64,000 bases of DNA from Niastella populi (GTDB lineage: Bacteria > Bacteroidota > Bacteroidia > Chitinophagales > Chitinophagaceae). Position 1 is the first letter of the stretch; every line of letters starts with the position of its first letter. The stretch is taken from contig NZ_LWBP01000204.1 of assembly GCF_002078015.1 (NCBI RefSeq), positions 20,055 to 84,054 of the forward strand. The letters are read 5' to 3'. Below are positions 1 through 11,894 of the stretch, one piece after another. Both the position numbers and the translations under genes were made by a program. The notes under the pieces were generated by a model that was given only the letters and a program-made list of their open reading frames with translations, did no database searches and was not told where the DNA came from.

Positions 1-1
1 G

Positions 2-724
2 GAGCATATTTTTCAGATCCAATACCTGGGCGGCGTGGCCAACAATGGCAACCAGGCTATTCTGTTACCTAATTTCAAGGATGTTTCAGCATATGGTACC
101 GAAATCGGGTCAACAACGCCCACGGTGCAGTTTTATAATTCATTTGAACCTGGTGATAAAAGAACTGTTGACCGGGAGGGATTCTTTTATACAAGTTACT
201 ACTCCGGAGGTAACGGTGCTTTGAAGTCCTTGGGAGCGCCTTACATTTTTAAGCATTTTGATAGTGTCGCTCACGGCACGTCGGGTAAAGCGGGTACCGC
301 AACCAGCGGTTTGAACTGGATGAACATCCGGTATGCACAGGTGCTTTTAACCTTTGCGGAAGCTCAGAACGAGGTGAGCAGTGGTCCTACCCAGGCAGCA
401 CTCGATGCATTAAAAGCGATTCGCGACCGGGCTGGATTGACCACCGGTACGCTCGGCAGCTATAACCAGGCATCTTTTAAAGAAGCCGTATGGCGTGAAC
501 GCTGGCATGAGCTGTGTTATGAAGGTGTAACCTGGTTCGATATGGTGCGGCTGGAAAAAGCCTATAACCCGCTAACCAACAATTTTGACGAGTTTGAAGG
601 ATATAAACTGACCGAAAGCGGGGCTACACTGACCAAAAAACATCTGCTGTTCCCGCTGCCTACATTGGAAATGCAAAACAATCCGAACCTGAGACCTCAA
701 AATCCCGATTACCCGGGGTTATAG
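2..724 (+). CDS. SusD/RagB-family outer-membrane lipoprotein, C-terminal part
   Basis: This is the last ~240 residues of a SusD/RagB nutrient-binding lipoprotein; the reading frame is open back to base 2, so the 5' end lies outside the window. The stretch around NWMNIRYAQVLLTFAEAQNE, the helix around AVWRERWHELCYEGVTWFDM and the final NPNLRPQNPDYPGL are the C-terminal SusD signature: TPR-like helices, then an ending in which Gln-Asn-Pro-x-Tyr is usual. SusD proteins sit on the cell surface as lids over a SusC TonB-dependent channel and capture glycans or other oligomers. The SusC partner is expected just upstream, outside the window. A hairpin terminator follows, so transcription should stop before rpoB. 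Confidence 0.9.
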   Translation, partial: EHIFQIQYLGGVANNGNQAILLPNFKDVSAYGTEIGSTTPTVQFYNSFEPGDKRTVDREGFFYTSYYSGGNGALKSLGAPYIFKHFDSVAHGTSGKAGTATSGLNWMNIRYAQVLLTFAEAQNEVSSGPTQAALDALKAIRDRAGLTTGTLGSYNQASFKEAVWRERWHELCYEGVTWFDMVRLEKAYNPLTNNFDEFEGYKLTESGATLTKKHLLFPLPTLEMQNNPNLRPQNPDYPGL

Positions 725-746
725 TGAATAAATAAGTATGCATTTT

Positions 747-785
747 AAGCCGCAAAGTAACCATCCTTTGCGGCTTTGTTTTTAT
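747..785 (+). terminator. Rho-independent terminator after susD-like gene
   Basis: An 11-bp perfect stem (747-757 with 766-776, core GCCGCAAAG / CTTTGCGGC) has an 8-nt loop and is followed by a T-rich tail (TTGTTTTTA). It lies 22 bases after the SusD stop codon and separates that gene from the rpoBC promoter. Confidence 0.85.
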
Positions 786-870
786 CTTTGGGGCATACCA
801 TTTTAACTTATCCTGTCACTTACCGCTGCCAGCCTCAAATTTTCCGGTCTGATTTTTGGCCCTGAATTTC

Positions 871-900
871 TTGTTTTTTTAAGTATAATCCTTACCTTTG
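871..900 (+). promoter_or_regulatory. Bacteroidota-type promoter for rpoBC
   Basis: A -33 TTG (871-873) is separated by exactly 19 bases from a -7 box TACCTTTG (893-900), a full match to the Bacteroidota sigma consensus TTG-N19-TAnnTTTG. Transcription should start near 906-907, giving rpoB a leader of almost 200 nt. No other gene lies between this promoter and rpoB. Confidence 0.75.
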
Positions 901-1102
901 CCCTCCATTTTTCACAAAAGCTAATTAGCAGAGGTACGTTGCTACAAGGCCAAATTAACATAACTGCCTCTTTTTTAATTCTTTGGGAATTTAACCTTTA
1001 CAGTTCAACATGAACCAAAAGGCTTGAAATTCTCAAGGAAAATTTTTTTTGTCTATAGATGTTTTGTCGTACGAATAATTAAAAAAACCGGTTTTAAGCA
1101 AT
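901..1102 (+). promoter_or_regulatory. Long untranslated leader of rpoB
   Basis: About 200 bases separate the promoter from rpoB. No convincing ORF is present. A weak hairpin can form between AGAGG near 930 and CCTCT at 967-971, followed by six T residues, which might act as an attenuator; the stem is short and this is speculative. No Shine-Dalgarno motif precedes the rpoB ATG, which is normal for this phylum. Confidence 0.35.
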
Positions 1103-4100
1103 ATGTCTTCAACAAAACTGTCAACCAGGGTAAACTTCGGTAAAATCAAAAATCTTGCTGAAGCACCTGACTTACTAGAGGTACAAATTCAATCGTTCAA
1201 AGAATTTTTCCAATTAGAAACCACACCCGACAAGCGTAACATTGAAGGGTTGTTCAAGGTGTTCAAGGAAAACTTCCCCATTACCGATACACGAAACATA
1301 TTCGTGCTGGAGTTTTTGGACTATTTCATTGACCCGCCCCGGTACACCATTGAAGAGTGTATGGAGCGCGGTTTAACATATGCCGTTCCCCTTAAAGCGA
1401 AACTCAGGTTGAGCTGTAATGACGAAGAGCACGTTGACTTCCAGACAATCGTTCAGGACGTGTTTCTGGGGAACATCCCTTACATGACCCCCCGCGGTAC
1501 CTTCGTGATCAACGGAGCCGAGCGTGTGGTGGTTTCACAGCTGCACCGTTCACCTGGTGTATTCTTCGGTCAGTCAATTCACCCCAACGGTACCAAGATC
1601 TATTCTGCCCGCGTAATACCTTTCAAAGGTGCGTGGATGGAGTTCGCTACCGATATCAACAACGTAATGTACGCGTACATCGACCGTAAGAAGAAATTCC
1701 CGGTTACCACGCTGTTGCGTTCTATCGGTTATGAAACCGATAAAGACATCCTGGAACTGTTCGGCATGGCCGATGAAGTGAAAGGCGATAAAAAATCACT
1801 GCAGAAATATCTTGGCAAACGCCTCGCTGCCCGCGTTTTGAGAACATGGGTAGAAGACTTCGTAGATGAGGATACCGGTGAAGTAGTATCTATCGAAAGA
1901 AACGAGGTAGTGCTCGAGCGCGATACCGTGCTTGATGAAGAAGCAGTGGATATGATCGCCGACATGGATGTGAAGAGCGTATTCGTGCAGAAAGAAGATG
2001 TAGGCGGCGACTATGCCATCATTTACAATACCCTCAATAAAGATACTTCGAACAGCGAGCTGGAAGCAGTTCAGCACATCTACCGCCAGTTGCGCGGAGC
2101 CGATGCGCCGGATGATGAAACAGCCCGCGGTATCATTGATAAATTGTTCTTCAGCGACAAGCGTTACGATCTGGGCGAAGTAGGTCGCTACAAGATCAAC
2201 CGCAAGCTGATGCTGAATCAGCCGCTGGATCAAAAAACATTGACCAAGGAAGATATTATCGAGATCATCAAGTACCTGGTTCGACTGACCAATGGTAAAG
2301 CTGAGATCGACGATATCGATCACCTGAGCAACCGTCGTGTGCGTACCGTGGGTGAGCAGTTATATGCTCAGTTCGGTGTTGGTTTGGCCCGTATGGCCCG
2401 TACCATCCGCGAGAGAATGAACGTACGCGATAATGAGGTGTTCACACCGGTTGACCTGATCAACGCCAGAACGTTATCATCAGTGATCAACTCGTTCTTC
2501 GGTACCTCTCAGTTATCACAGTTCCTCGATCAGACCAACCCGCTGAGTGAGATCACGCACAAACGTCGTATCTCCGCACTCGGACCCGGAGGTTTGAGCC
2601 GTGAAAGAGCCGGATTCGAGGTTCGTGACGTACACTACAGCCACTACGGCCGCCTGTGTACCATTGAAACGCCTGAAGGTCCGAACATTGGTTTGATCTC
2701 AACCCTGTGCGTACACGCCAAGATCAACGAAATGGGCTTTATTGAAACGCCTTATCATAAAGTTGACAACGGAAAGGTTGACCTGAAAAAGCTCACCTTC
2801 CTGAGTGCAGAAGAAGAAGATAACGCGAAGATCGCCCAGGCAAGTTCGCCGCTCGATGAAAAAGGCCACTTCGTGGAAGAGAAGATCACTTCACGCCAAA
2901 CCGGCGACTTCCCGATCCTCGATCAGAACGAAGTGGAGTTCATGGACGTAGCGCCGAACCAGATCGTGGGATTGAGCGCTTCACTGATTCCGTTCCTGGA
3001 GCATGATGATGCCAACCGTGCGCTGATGGGATCGAACATGCAACGTCAGGCTGTACCGCTGATCCGCCCTGAAAACCCGATCGTGGGTACAGGCCTGGAA
3101 GGAAAAGCTGCCCGCGACGCCCGTGTACAGATCCTGTCTGAAGGCGAAGGTGTGGTAGAGTACGTAGATGGTAGTGAAATTCACGTTCGCTACGACCGTA
3201 CCGAAGCTGACCGTCTGGTGAGCTTTGAAGATGACCTGAAAGTTTACAGACTTACCAAATTCATAAAAACAAACCAGGAAACCTGTATCAACCACAAACC
3301 TGCTGTTAGAAAAGGTCAGCGTTTGAAAAAAGGCGACTTCCTTACTGAAGGGTATGCGGTACAGGGTGGTGAACTGGCGCTGGGCCGTAACCTGAAAGTG
3401 GCGTTCATGCCATGGAAAGGGTACAACTTCGAGGATGCCATCGTAATCAGCGAAAGAGTAGCCAAAGAAGACCTGTTCACTTCTATTCACATTTCTGAAT
3501 ATGAACTGGAAGTACGCGATACCAAACTGGGTGAAGAAGAGCTGACACCAGATATTCCAAACGTATCGGAAGAAGCTACAAAAGACCTGGATGAAAACGG
3601 TATCATCCGTTTGGGGGCCGCCATTAAAGAAGGTGATATCCTTATCGGTAAGATCACGCCAAAAGGCGAAAGCGATCCTACACCGGAAGAAAAACTGTTA
3701 CGCGCCATTTTCGGTGATAAAGCCGGTGATGCCAAAGATGCTTCTTTGAAAGCGCCAAACGGGGTAGAAGGGGTAGTGATCGGTAAAAAGCTGTTCCAAC
3801 GCGCGAAAAAAGACAAGAACGCGAAGATCCGTGAGAAAGCTGCATTGGAAAAGCTGGAAAAAGTGCACGAGAAGAACACCGAAGACCTGAAAGAAGAATT
3901 GTTGAACAAACTGCAAACGCTGTTGAAAGACAAAGCTTCTGCCGGAGTTAACAACAACTTCGGTGAAGTGCAGATCGGTAAAGGCGCCAAGTTCAATCCG
4001 AAGAACCTCGGTTCTATCGATTACCAGAACGTTAATCCGCTGGGTTGGACAGGTGATGCTTCTATCGATGATGCCATCAATACCTTGTTGCACAACTACA

Positions 4101-4906
4101 ACATCAAGTATAACGAAGAACTGGGTAGATATAAGAGAGAGAAGTTCAACATTTCGATCGGGGATGAATTACCTGCCGGTGTGTTGAAACTAGCCAAAGT
4201 ATACCTGGCTGTTAAGCGTAAGCTGAAAGTGGGTGATAAAATGGCCGGCCGCCACGGTAATAAAGGTATCGTTGCCAAGATCGTGCGTGCTGAAGACATG
4301 CCGTTCCTGGAAGACGGAACTCCGGTTGATATCGTACTGAACCCGCTTGGGGTACCTTCCCGTATGAACCTGGGCCAGATCTACGAAACTGTATTAGGCT
4401 GGGCCGGTTTGAAAATGGGTGTGAAGTTCGCTACGCCGATCTTCGACGGAGCTACCACCGATGAAATTGCCAAACACATCAATGATGCAGGCTTACCAAG
4501 CTTTGGTCATACGCACCTGTATGACGGTGAAACCGGTGATCGTTTCCACCAGAAAGCTACCGTGGGTGTGATCTACATGATCAAACTGCACCACATGGTT
4601 GACGATAAGATGCACGCCCGTAGCATTGGACCCTACAGTCTTATTACACAGCAGCCGCTGGGTGGTAAAGCACAGTTCGGTGGTCAGCGTTTCGGTGAAA
4701 TGGAGGTGTGGGCACTGGAAGCTTATGGTGCTTCGAACATCCTGCAGGAATTGCTTACAATTAAATCGGATGATATTATCGGCCGTGCAAAAACCTACGA
4801 GGCTATTGTTAAAGGTGATAATATTCCAAGAGCAGGTATTCCTGAGTCGTTCAACGTATTGGTGCATGAATTAAGAGGTTTGGGCCTGGATCTGAAGTTT
4901 GAATAG
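1103..4906 (+). CDS. rpoB: DNA-directed RNA polymerase subunit beta
   Basis: This is the catalytic beta subunit of RNA polymerase, 1267 residues, complete. It contains the RSPGVFFG motif, the rifampicin-binding cluster beginning [11 protein letters not shown] at about residue 467, the [11 protein letters not shown] motif, the nucleotide-path motif [12 protein letters not shown] and the C-terminal [18 protein letters not shown]. The residues usually changed in rifampicin resistance (Asp in LDQ, His in THKRR, Ser in RRISALG) are all wild type. Residues ~890-950 form a Lys/Glu-rich, probably coiled-coil insertion, as in other beta subunits with lineage insertions. It is followed 108 bases later by rpoC. 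The upstream neighbour is a SusD gene rather than rplJ-rplL. Confidence 0.99.
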   Translation: MSSTKLSTRVNFGKIKNLAEAPDLLEVQIQSFKEFFQLETTPDKRNIEGLFKVFKENFPITDTRNIFVLEFLDYFIDPPRYTIEECMERGLTYAVPLKAKLRLSCNDEEHVDFQTIVQDVFLGNIPYMTPRGTFVINGAERVVVSQLHRSPGVFFGQSIHPNGTKIYSARVIPFKGAWMEFATDINNVMYAYIDRKKKFPVTTLLRSIGYETDKDILELFGMADEVKGDKKSLQKYLGKRLAARVLRTWVEDFVDEDTGEVVSIERNEVVLERDTVLDEEAVDMIADMDVKSVFVQKEDVGGDYAIIYNTLNKDTSNSELEAVQHIYRQLRGADAPDDETARGIIDKLFFSDKRYDLGEVGRYKINRKLMLNQPLDQKTLTKEDIIEIIKYLVRLTNGKAEIDDIDHLSNRRVRTVGEQLYAQFGVGLARMARTIRERMNVRDNEVFTPVDLINARTLSSVINSFFGTSQLSQFLDQTNPLSEITHKRRISALGPGGLSRERAGFEVRDVHYSHYGRLCTIETPEGPNIGLISTLCVHAKINEMGFIETPYHKVDNGKVDLKKLTFLSAEEEDNAKIAQASSPLDEKGHFVEEKITSRQTGDFPILDQNEVEFMDVAPNQIVGLSASLIPFLEHDDANRALMGSNMQRQAVPLIRPENPIVGTGLEGKAARDARVQILSEGEGVVEYVDGSEIHVRYDRTEADRLVSFEDDLKVYRLTKFIKTNQETCINHKPAVRKGQRLKKGDFLTEGYAVQGGELALGRNLKVAFMPWKGYNFEDAIVISERVAKEDLFTSIHISEYELEVRDTKLGEEELTPDIPNVSEEATKDLDENGIIRLGAAIKEGDILIGKITPKGESDPTPEEKLLRAIFGDKAGDAKDASLKAPNGVEGVVIGKKLFQRAKKDKNAKIREKAALEKLEKVHEKNTEDLKEELLNKLQTLLKDKASAGVNNNFGEVQIGKGAKFNPKNLGSIDYQNVNPLGWTGDASIDDAINTLLHNYNIKYNEELGRYKREKFNISIGDELPAGVLKLAKVYLAVKRKLKVGDKMAGRHGNKGIVAKIVRAEDMPFLEDGTPVDIVLNPLGVPSRMNLGQIYETVLGWAGLKMGVKFATPIFDGATTDEIAKHINDAGLPSFGHTHLYDGETGDRFHQKATVGVIYMIKLHHMVDDKMHARSIGPYSLITQQPLGGKAQFGGQRFGEMEVWALEAYGASNILQELLTIKSDDIIGRAKTYEAIVKGDNIPRAGIPESFNVLVHELRGLGLDLKFE

Positions 4907-5014
4907 TTGATAAGCGAACCGAACGTTGAAGAGTGCGACGCAACGGATGATGAAAAGGGTTACTGTCGCCGGTAACAAAGAATTAAAAACTACTAGAAAC
5001 AAGAAATACGAAAT

Positions 5015-8000
5015 ATGGCTATTAAAAAAGATAATCGTCCCAGAGCCACATTTTCTAAGATCACGATCGGGCTGGCTTCACCTGACTCCATTTTGGAACG
5101 CAGCTACGGTGAGGTATTGAAACCTGAAACCATTAACTACCGTACATACAAACCGGAGCGTGATGGTTTATTCTGCGAACGTATTTTCGGACCGGTAAAA
5201 GATTATGAGTGCGCCTGCGGTAAGTACAAACGTATCCGTTATAAAGGGATCGTGTGCGACCGTTGCGGGGTTGAAGTAACTGAAAAGAAAGTACGTCGTG
5301 AGCGTATGGGCCACATTAAACTGGTGGTTCCTGTTGTACACATCTGGTATTTCAAAAGTTTACCCAATAAAATCGGTTACCTGCTTGGCGTTAGCTCCAA
5401 AAAACTGGAGAGCATCGTTTACTACGAGCGTTTCGTGGTAATTCAGGCCGGTATCAGAGAAGATCGCGGATTGAAATCAGGCGATCTGTTAACTGAAGAG
5501 GAATATCTGGAAATACTGGAGAACCTTCCTAAGGAGAACCAGTACCTGCCAGATGACGATCCGCAGAAATTCATTGCGAAGATGGGTGCTGAAGCAGTAC
5601 ACGATCTGTTGCAAAGAATTGAACTCGACAGCTTATCATTCGACCTGCGTAATGCCGCCGCTACCGAAACTTCACAGCAACGTAAAGCCGATGCCTTGAA
5701 GCGGTTGAGCGTGGTAGAAGCGTTCCGCGAGGCCAATAGCCGCATCACCAACCGCCCCGAGTGGATGGTAATGCAATATATTCCGGTTATTCCGCCCGAA
5801 CTGCGTCCGTTGGTTCCCCTGGATGGCGGCCGTTTTGCGTCGTCTGACCTGAACGACCTGTATCGCCGGGTGATCATCCGTAATAACCGTTTGAAAAGAT
5901 TGTTAGAGATCAAAGCCCCTGAGGTGATCTTACGTAACGAAAAACGTATGCTTCAGGAAGCGGTTGACTCTCTGTTCGATAACTCGCGTAAATCAAACGC
6001 GGTAAAAGCCGAAGGCGGCCGTGCATTGAAATCACTTTCTGATGTACTGAAAGGTAAACAGGGCCGTTTCCGTCAGAACCTGTTAGGTAAACGTGTCGAC
6101 TACTCTGGTCGTTCCGTTATTGTGGTTGGTCCTGAACTGAAACTGCACGAATGCGGTTTGCCTAAAGATATGGCGGCTGAATTATTCAAACCGTTCATCA
6201 TTCGCAAACTGATCGAAAGAGGTATTGTAAAAACTGTAAAATCGGCTCGTAAGCTGGTTGACAGAAAAGAAGCGGTGGTTTGGGATATCCTCGAAAATAT
6301 CCTGAAAGGGCACCCGGTAATGTTAAACCGCGCCCCTACACTCCACCGTTTGTCAATCCAGGCCTTCCAGCCAAAACTGATAGAAGGTAAAGCCATCCAG
6401 TTGCACCCGCTGGTGTGTTCGGCGTTCAACGCCGACTTTGATGGTGACCAGATGGCGGTTCACGTTCCTTTAAGTAACGCGGCCGTTCTGGAAGCCCAAC
6501 TGCTGATGCTTTCTTCACATAACATTTTGAACCCGCAGAATGGTGCGCCAATGACCCTGCCTTCACAGGACATGGTACTTGGTCTGTATTATATCACCAA
6601 GGGTAAAAAATCAACTGAAACAGAAAAGATCCGTGGTGAAGGAAAAGCTTTCTACAGTACCGAAGAGGTTATCATTGCTTACAATGAGAACCGGGTTGAC
6701 CTGCACGCTCACATCAAAGTGAAAGTGGATGTTCGTAACAATGACGGCGCTATCGTTAAAAAGCTTACCGAAACAACCGTTGGCCGCGTAATCTTCAACG
6801 AATTTGTTCCCAAGGAAGTTGGTTACATCAACGCCCTGTTAACAAAGAAGAGCCTTCGTGAGATCATTGGTGACATCATTACTATCACCAACGTACCAAA
6901 AACAGCCAAGTTCCTCGATGACATCAAACAGCTTGGTTTCCGTACGGCCTTCAGAGGTGGTCTGTCGTTTAGCATCAATGACCTGATCATCCCGTCTATC
7001 AAAGGCGATGTGCTCGAGCAGGCAAAAGGTGAAGTAGACGAGGTATGGGATAACTATAACATGGGTCTTATCACCAACAACGAGCGGTACAACCAGATCG
7101 TTGACATCTGGTCAAGGGTAGATACCCGTATTACCGAAACGTTGATCCGTGAGCTGAGCAGCGATAAACAGGGCTTCAACTCTGTATACATGATGCTTGA
7201 CTCGGGTGCCCGTGGTTCCAAACAGCAGATCAAACAGCTGTGCGGTATCAGAGGTCTGATGGCGAAACCAAGAAAATCAGGTTCAACCGGAAGTGAGATC
7301 ATCGAAAACCCGATCCTCTCTAACTTTAAAGGTGGACTGAACGTATTGGATTACTTCATCTCTACGCACGGTGCCCGTAAAGGTTTGGCCGATACCGCCC
7401 TTAAAACAGCGGATGCCGGTTACCTCACCCGTCGTTTGGTTGACGTAGCACAGGACGTTGTAATTACAGAAGAAGATTGCGGTACGCTGCGTGGAATTGC
7501 TACCAGCGCACTGAAAGATAATGAAGAGATAGTAGAGCCGCTGTACGATCGTATCATTGGCCGTACTTCACTTCATAACGTATACAACCCGCAAAACGAT
7601 GAACTGATCGTTGAAGCCGGAAAAGAGATCAACGAAGAGATCGGCAAACAAATTGAAGAAGCCGGTATTGAAACCGTTGAGATCCGTTCGGTACTTACCT
7701 GCGAAAGCAAACGCGGTGTGTGCGTAAAATGTTACGGTAAGAACCTGGCCACAGGTAACAGGGCACAGAAAGGTGATGCGGTAGGTATCATCGCTGCCCA
7801 GTCGATCGGTGAGCCTGGTACACAGCTTACCCTGCGTACCTTCCACGTGGGTGGTGTTGCCGGATCTGCATCCGTTGAATCTTCACTCACAGCCAAATTT
7901 GATGGTACCATCCAGTTCGACGGTTTGCGTACCGTAGGTTCGGTTAACAACGAAGGTGATCCAATTCAGGTGGTTATCGGCCGTACCGGTGAGATCCGGA

Positions 8001-9307
8001 ACGTTGACCTGAAGAACGATCGTTTATTGAATGTGGTGAACGTGCCTTACGGTTCAACCCTGTTCGTAAAAGACGGTCAAACCGTGAAGAAAGGCGATAC
8101 CCTTTGTACATGGGATCCGTTCAACAACGTAATCGTGGCCGAGATCGTTGGTCAGGTGAAATTTGAGAACGTTATTGAAGGTATTACCTATCGTGAAGAG
8201 GCCGACGAACAAACAGGTCACCGCGAGAAAGTGGTAATTGAAACAAAAGATAAAACCAAGATACCTACCCTGATCGTAGAGGGTAAGGACGTAAAACAAT
8301 ACAACCTGCCTGTAGGCTCACACATTGTGGTTGATGAATCAGAAGATGTGAAAGCCGGTCAGGTGTTGGTGAAAATACCTCGTACGCTGCGGATGCAACG
8401 CGATATCACCGGGGGTCTGCCTCGTGTAACCGAGTTGTTTGAAGCACGTAACCCGGGTAACCCCGCTATCGTATGCGAAATCGACGGTGTGGTTGCTTTT
8501 GGCGCCATCAAACGTGGTAACCGCGAAATCGTGGTTGAAGCGAAAGACGGTGTTATCAAAAAATACCTGGTGCCGCTGACCCGCCAGATCCTGGTGCAGG
8601 ATGGTGACTTTATCAAAGCCGGTGCATCGCTGTCTGACGGACAGGTTTCACCTGGCGATATCCTGTCAATTAAAGGTCCGTTCGCCGTACAGGAGTACGT
8701 AGTGAATGAAATTCAGGAGGTGTATCGTTTACAAGGTGTGAAGATCAATGATAAACACATTGAGGTGATCGTACGCCAGATGATGAAAAAGGTTGAGATC
8801 GTTGATCCGGGTGATACCCGCTTCCTCGAGGAAGACCTGGTTGACCGCTTTGATTTTAACGAAGAGAATGACTGGATCTTTGATAAGAAAGTTATTTCTG
8901 AACCTGGTGAAAGCGCCCGCCTGAAAGCCGGCCAGATCGTTAGCCTGCGTGAAATTCGCGAAGAAAACTCCCTGCTGCGTCGTACCGACAAAAAGCTGGT
9001 TGAATACCGCGATGCCAACCCGGCTACATCGCACCCCGTGCTGCTGGGTATTACCAAGGCCTCACTGGGTACTCAAAGCTGGATCTCAGCTGCATCGTTC
9101 CAGGAAACAACGAAAGTACTGTCTTCGGCTGCCATCCAGGGTAAGACCGATGATATGCTGGGCTTGAAAGAGAATGTGATCACAGGTCACCCGATACCGG
9201 CAGGTACTGGTTTGCGTGACTTTGAGAACATGATCGTTGGTAGCAAGGAAGAATATGAATTGCTGCAAACAACCCGCGAAGCGATGAGCTTTGACGATGA
9301 AGAGTAA
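5015..9307 (+). CDS. rpoC: DNA-directed RNA polymerase subunit beta'
   Basis: This is the clamp and active-site subunit of RNA polymerase, 1430 residues, complete. The N-terminal zinc ribbon has C66, C68, C81 and C84. The Mg-binding catalytic loop NADFDGD occupies residues 472-478. A second zinc site includes C896, C903 and C906. The trigger-loop/bridge region has [16 protein letters not shown]. The start was chosen at ATG 5015 because the product begins MAIKKDN, followed by the typical [13 protein letters not shown]. It is co-transcribed with rpoB, and a strong terminator follows at 9340. Confidence 0.99.
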   Translation: MAIKKDNRPRATFSKITIGLASPDSILERSYGEVLKPETINYRTYKPERDGLFCERIFGPVKDYECACGKYKRIRYKGIVCDRCGVEVTEKKVRRERMGHIKLVVPVVHIWYFKSLPNKIGYLLGVSSKKLESIVYYERFVVIQAGIREDRGLKSGDLLTEEEYLEILENLPKENQYLPDDDPQKFIAKMGAEAVHDLLQRIELDSLSFDLRNAAATETSQQRKADALKRLSVVEAFREANSRITNRPEWMVMQYIPVIPPELRPLVPLDGGRFASSDLNDLYRRVIIRNNRLKRLLEIKAPEVILRNEKRMLQEAVDSLFDNSRKSNAVKAEGGRALKSLSDVLKGKQGRFRQNLLGKRVDYSGRSVIVVGPELKLHECGLPKDMAAELFKPFIIRKLIERGIVKTVKSARKLVDRKEAVVWDILENILKGHPVMLNRAPTLHRLSIQAFQPKLIEGKAIQLHPLVCSAFNADFDGDQMAVHVPLSNAAVLEAQLLMLSSHNILNPQNGAPMTLPSQDMVLGLYYITKGKKSTETEKIRGEGKAFYSTEEVIIAYNENRVDLHAHIKVKVDVRNNDGAIVKKLTETTVGRVIFNEFVPKEVGYINALLTKKSLREIIGDIITITNVPKTAKFLDDIKQLGFRTAFRGGLSFSINDLIIPSIKGDVLEQAKGEVDEVWDNYNMGLITNNERYNQIVDIWSRVDTRITETLIRELSSDKQGFNSVYMMLDSGARGSKQQIKQLCGIRGLMAKPRKSGSTGSEIIENPILSNFKGGLNVLDYFISTHGARKGLADTALKTADAGYLTRRLVDVAQDVVITEEDCGTLRGIATSALKDNEEIVEPLYDRIIGRTSLHNVYNPQNDELIVEAGKEINEEIGKQIEEAGIETVEIRSVLTCESKRGVCVKCYGKNLATGNRAQKGDAVGIIAAQSIGEPGTQLTLRTFHVGGVAGSASVESSLTAKFDGTIQFDGLRTVGSVNNEGDPIQVVIGRTGEIRNVDLKNDRLLNVVNVPYGSTLFVKDGQTVKKGDTLCTWDPFNNVIVAEIVGQVKFENVIEGITYREEADEQTGHREKVVIETKDKTKIPTLIVEGKDVKQYNLPVGSHIVVDESEDVKAGQVLVKIPRTLRMQRDITGGLPRVTELFEARNPGNPAIVCEIDGVVAFGAIKRGNREIVVEAKDGVIKKYLVPLTRQILVQDGDFIKAGASLSDGQVSPGDILSIKGPFAVQEYVVNEIQEVYRLQGVKINDKHIEVIVRQMMKKVEIVDPGDTRFLEEDLVDRFDFNEENDWIFDKKVISEPGESARLKAGQIVSLREIREENSLLRRTDKKLVEYRDANPATSHPVLLGITKASLGTQSWISAASFQETTKVLSSAAIQGKTDDMLGLKENVITGHPIPAGTGLRDFENMIVGSKEEYELLQTTREAMSFDDEE

Positions 9308-9339
9308 TACAACTGATCATTCGTTGAAATGAAATATAA

Positions 9340-9371
9340 AGTAGGAAGTGAATAGCTTCCTACTTTTTTTA
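9340..9371 (+). terminator. Rho-independent terminator of the rpoBC operon
   Basis: A nine-bp stem AGTAGGAAG / CTTCCTACT (9340-9348 and 9356-9364) has a 7-nt loop and is followed immediately by a run of T. It lies 33 bases after the rpoC stop. Confidence 0.9.
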
Positions 9372-9445
9372 TAAGGTATACTTAATGTTAAAAGTTTTAA
9401 CAATTTTCTTTTAGACTAGTATTCTATCTTGCAAAAAAGGCGTTC

Positions 9446-10039
9446 ATGAAAAATATTTCTACTATATTATCAATTCTTGCTCTTGTTCTCATAGGTGTTC
9501 TTTTTTATTTACATTTTGCAAAAGGCGAAAAACCGAATAAGGTATCGGTAAGTACGGATAAAAATGCCTCCAGTAATTTTTCGATAGCTTATTTCGATAT
9601 CGATTCCCTGCAGGAACATTATGAGTATTTCAAGGATGTATCGGGTGATATTAAAAAGAAAGAGAACGCCATGAACGCCGAGCTGAACGACCTTACCAAC
9701 AAGGCACAGCGCACCATTCGCAAATGGCAGGAGAAAGGCAATAACATTACACAGGCCGAAGGTGAACAGGCGCAACGTGAAGTAGGGTTGCTGCAACAGC
9801 AATACCAGCAACGCAAAGGCGAACTGGAGCAGGAAATGCAGAAGCTTCAGGTTGACCGCATGACCGAGCTGCGCAAACAGGTAGAAGAATTTTTGAAAGA
9901 GTACAACAAGTCAAAGAAGTTCTCTTATATACTTTCATACGAGCCCGGCTTTATCATTTACTATAAAGACTCGGCGTATAACATCACCGGTGATCTTATC
10001 AATGGGTTGAACTCGCAGTATAAAGGAAAGAAGAAGTAA
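9446..10039 (+). CDS. OmpH/Skp-family periplasmic chaperone-like protein
   Basis: The 197-residue protein has an N-terminal hydrophobic segment (about residues 5-24) that is a signal anchor or signal peptide. Next comes IAYFDIDSLQEHYEYF, the opening beta-strand/helix of the OmpH family (compare IAYVDS..L..). A long Gln/Glu/Lys-rich coiled coil (about 75-150) and a C-terminal YILSYEPGFIIYYKDS strand that closes the family core follow. Skp chaperones carry unfolded outer-membrane proteins across the periplasm. The protein is probably membrane-tethered, since no cleavage motif is obvious. A weak -7-like TATCTTG sits at 9425-9431, so the leader may be very short. It has its own terminator at 10094. 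Confidence 0.8.
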   Translation: MKNISTILSILALVLIGVLFYLHFAKGEKPNKVSVSTDKNASSNFSIAYFDIDSLQEHYEYFKDVSGDIKKKENAMNAELNDLTNKAQRTIRKWQEKGNNITQAEGEQAQREVGLLQQQYQQRKGELEQEMQKLQVDRMTELRKQVEEFLKEYNKSKKFSYILSYEPGFIIYYKDSAYNITGDLINGLNSQYKGKKK

Positions 10040-10093
10040 GCATTGGTTGAAAACTTAACAGATTGAGAGGGGAATACCCGGTTTGCTCAATAC

Positions 10094-10140
10094 AACGCCA
10101 AAAGTTGAATGTGGTATACGTTCTGCTTTTGGCGTTTTGC
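10094..10140 (+). terminator. Rho-independent terminator
   Basis: An 11-bp stem AACGCCAAAAG / CTTTTGGCGTT (10094-10104 and 10126-10136) with a 21-nt loop ends in T residues. It terminates the OmpH-like gene. Confidence 0.75.
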
Positions 10141-10331
10141 ATTCCGGCTTCAACTCTTTCCGCATTTCGCCCGCATGCTGCTAACATTCTTTTGCACAAA
10201 CATCGTGTAACTGTCGCCTGATCAGGCGAATATTCGTAAAGATTGTGGAAATCTGGTATAACCGTGATTCGGGTTAGTTTCCTTATCTTGGGAAGGTTAA
10301 AACCTGATTTTCTTACCATTATAAAACCAAT

Positions 10332-11798
10332 ATGGCAGAACACGCTTCGTCATTTAAACCATCTCTTAGTTTGGTGGATGCTACCATGGTGGTAGCCGGT
10401 TCAATGATCGGTTCGGGTATATTTATCGTTACTTCCGATATTACCCGCAACGTGGGAAGTGCCGGCTGGATCATAGCCGTTTGGCTGATCACCGGTTTCA
10501 TGACCATCACCGCTGCCGTTAGTTATGGCGAGCTGAGCGGTATGTATCCCAAAGCGGGGGGACAATATGTTTATTTAAAAGAAGCATTTAACCCGTTAGC
10601 GGGTTTCCTGTATGGGTGGAGCTTTTTTTCGGTGATACAAACAGCTACCATCGCTGCCGTTGCAGTTGCCTTTAGCCGCTATACCGCTTACCTCGTTCCG
10701 TGGTTTAGCGAAAGCCATAAGTTATGGGGAATAGAAAAAGGACTGAATGCCCAGGGCGTTATGGAATATTCCTTCTCCATCAGTGCCGCCCAGGTGCTGG
10801 CCATCGCTCTCATCATGTTTCTTACCTACACCAACACAAAAGGGATCAAAGGCGGCAAGATCATTCAAACCTCTTTCACTACCGTAAAGCTGTTGTCATT
10901 ATTCGGTCTTATCATATTGGGATTCCTTTTCGTACAGCATAGCTTCTGGGGCGAAAACTGGCAAACAGGAATGAACGCCACGCACCTGCAACAGGATGCG
11001 AGCGGCAACTTCCTGAAGGACGGGGAATGGCTTTCTATTGGCGGTACCGCGTTGATTGGCGCCATTGCCGCCGCAATGGTTGGTTCTATCTTCAGCAGCG
11101 ACAGCTGGAACAACGTAACTTTTATTGCCGGTGAAATAAAGAATCCTAAAAGGAATATCGGGTTGAGCCTGTTTCTGGGTACCCTCATCGTTACAGTTAT
11201 TTATGTAGCCGCCAACCTGATGTACCTGAATGTGCTGCCCCTGAGCCAGATCGCTTATCCCGAAGGGGACAGGGTGGCAGTGGCTGCAGCGAACTCGATA
11301 TTTGGAAATATAGGCGCTTATATCATTGCCGTAATGATCATGGTGAGCACTTTTGGTTGTAACAACGGTCTTATTCTGGCCGGCGCCCGTGTTTATTATA
11401 CCATGGCCAAGGATGGATTGTTCTTTAAGCGTACAGCGATATTGAACAAAAATGCCGTTCCGGAATTTGCCCTCTGGATTCAGGCCGGCATGGCCAGTGT
11501 GTTATGTTTAAGCGGCAGCTATGGCGATCTGCTGGATATGATCTCCTTTGTGGCGGTGCTGTTCTATGCGCTGACAATTATCGGCATTTTCATTTTACGC
11601 AAAAAGCGTCCGGATGCAGATCGGCCTTACAAAGCCTTTGGTTACCCCGTGCTGCCCATTATTTATATTATTCTGGCCTTAACATTCAGCATTTTCCTTA
11701 TCAAAATGAAACCCCAGTATGCAGGAATTGGGCTGGGAATTGTTTTGGCAGGTGTTCCTTTATATTATCTTGCAGTGCGAATAAAGAAAAACGTATAG
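10332..11798 (+). CDS. APC-superfamily amino acid permease
   Basis: The 488-residue integral membrane protein has about 12-14 hydrophobic segments. The first carries GSMIGSGIF (residues 23-31), the unwound TM1 substrate-binding motif of amino acid/polyamine/cation (APC) transporters. The YGELSGMYPKAGGQYVYLKEAF segment is typical of the LAT/basic-amino-acid branch and its bacterial relatives. It should import or exchange amino acids across the inner membrane; the substrate cannot be read from sequence. A -7-like TATCTTG at 10284-10290 may be its promoter, but no good -33 box is at the right distance. It is followed 96 bases later by the heptose kinase gene on the same strand. Confidence 0.9.
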   Translation: MAEHASSFKPSLSLVDATMVVAGSMIGSGIFIVTSDITRNVGSAGWIIAVWLITGFMTITAAVSYGELSGMYPKAGGQYVYLKEAFNPLAGFLYGWSFFSVIQTATIAAVAVAFSRYTAYLVPWFSESHKLWGIEKGLNAQGVMEYSFSISAAQVLAIALIMFLTYTNTKGIKGGKIIQTSFTTVKLLSLFGLIILGFLFVQHSFWGENWQTGMNATHLQQDASGNFLKDGEWLSIGGTALIGAIAAAMVGSIFSSDSWNNVTFIAGEIKNPKRNIGLSLFLGTLIVTVIYVAANLMYLNVLPLSQIAYPEGDRVAVAAANSIFGNIGAYIIAVMIMVSTFGCNNGLILAGARVYYTMAKDGLFFKRTAILNKNAVPEFALWIQAGMASVLCLSGSYGDLLDMISFVAVLFYALTIIGIFILRKKRPDADRPYKAFGYPVLPIIYIILALTFSIFLIKMKPQYAGIGLGIVLAGVPLYYLAVRIKKNV

Positions 11799-11894
11799 AT
11801 TATAAGCTGGTGTGCCGCGGTTTGTTTGCAATGTGCCGGTATTCCGGACTTAGTGAGGCAGGCTGTGGCACGCTTTTATAGCAACAAATAAAGT

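Noticed and set aside
901..1102. Riboswitch or L10-type regulatory RNA in the rpoB leader
   Set aside because: No known fold could be recognised; only one short weak hairpin is present.
1796..2323. Long antisense ORFs in rpoB and rpoC (e.g. 1796-2323, 3487-3996, 5443-5913)
   Set aside because: They lie wholly opposite highly conserved polymerase codons, have odd composition and no recognisable motif; shadows of codon bias.
4926..5120. 64-codon ORF across the rpoB-rpoC gap
   Set aside because: It overlaps the start of rpoC out of frame and has no family features.
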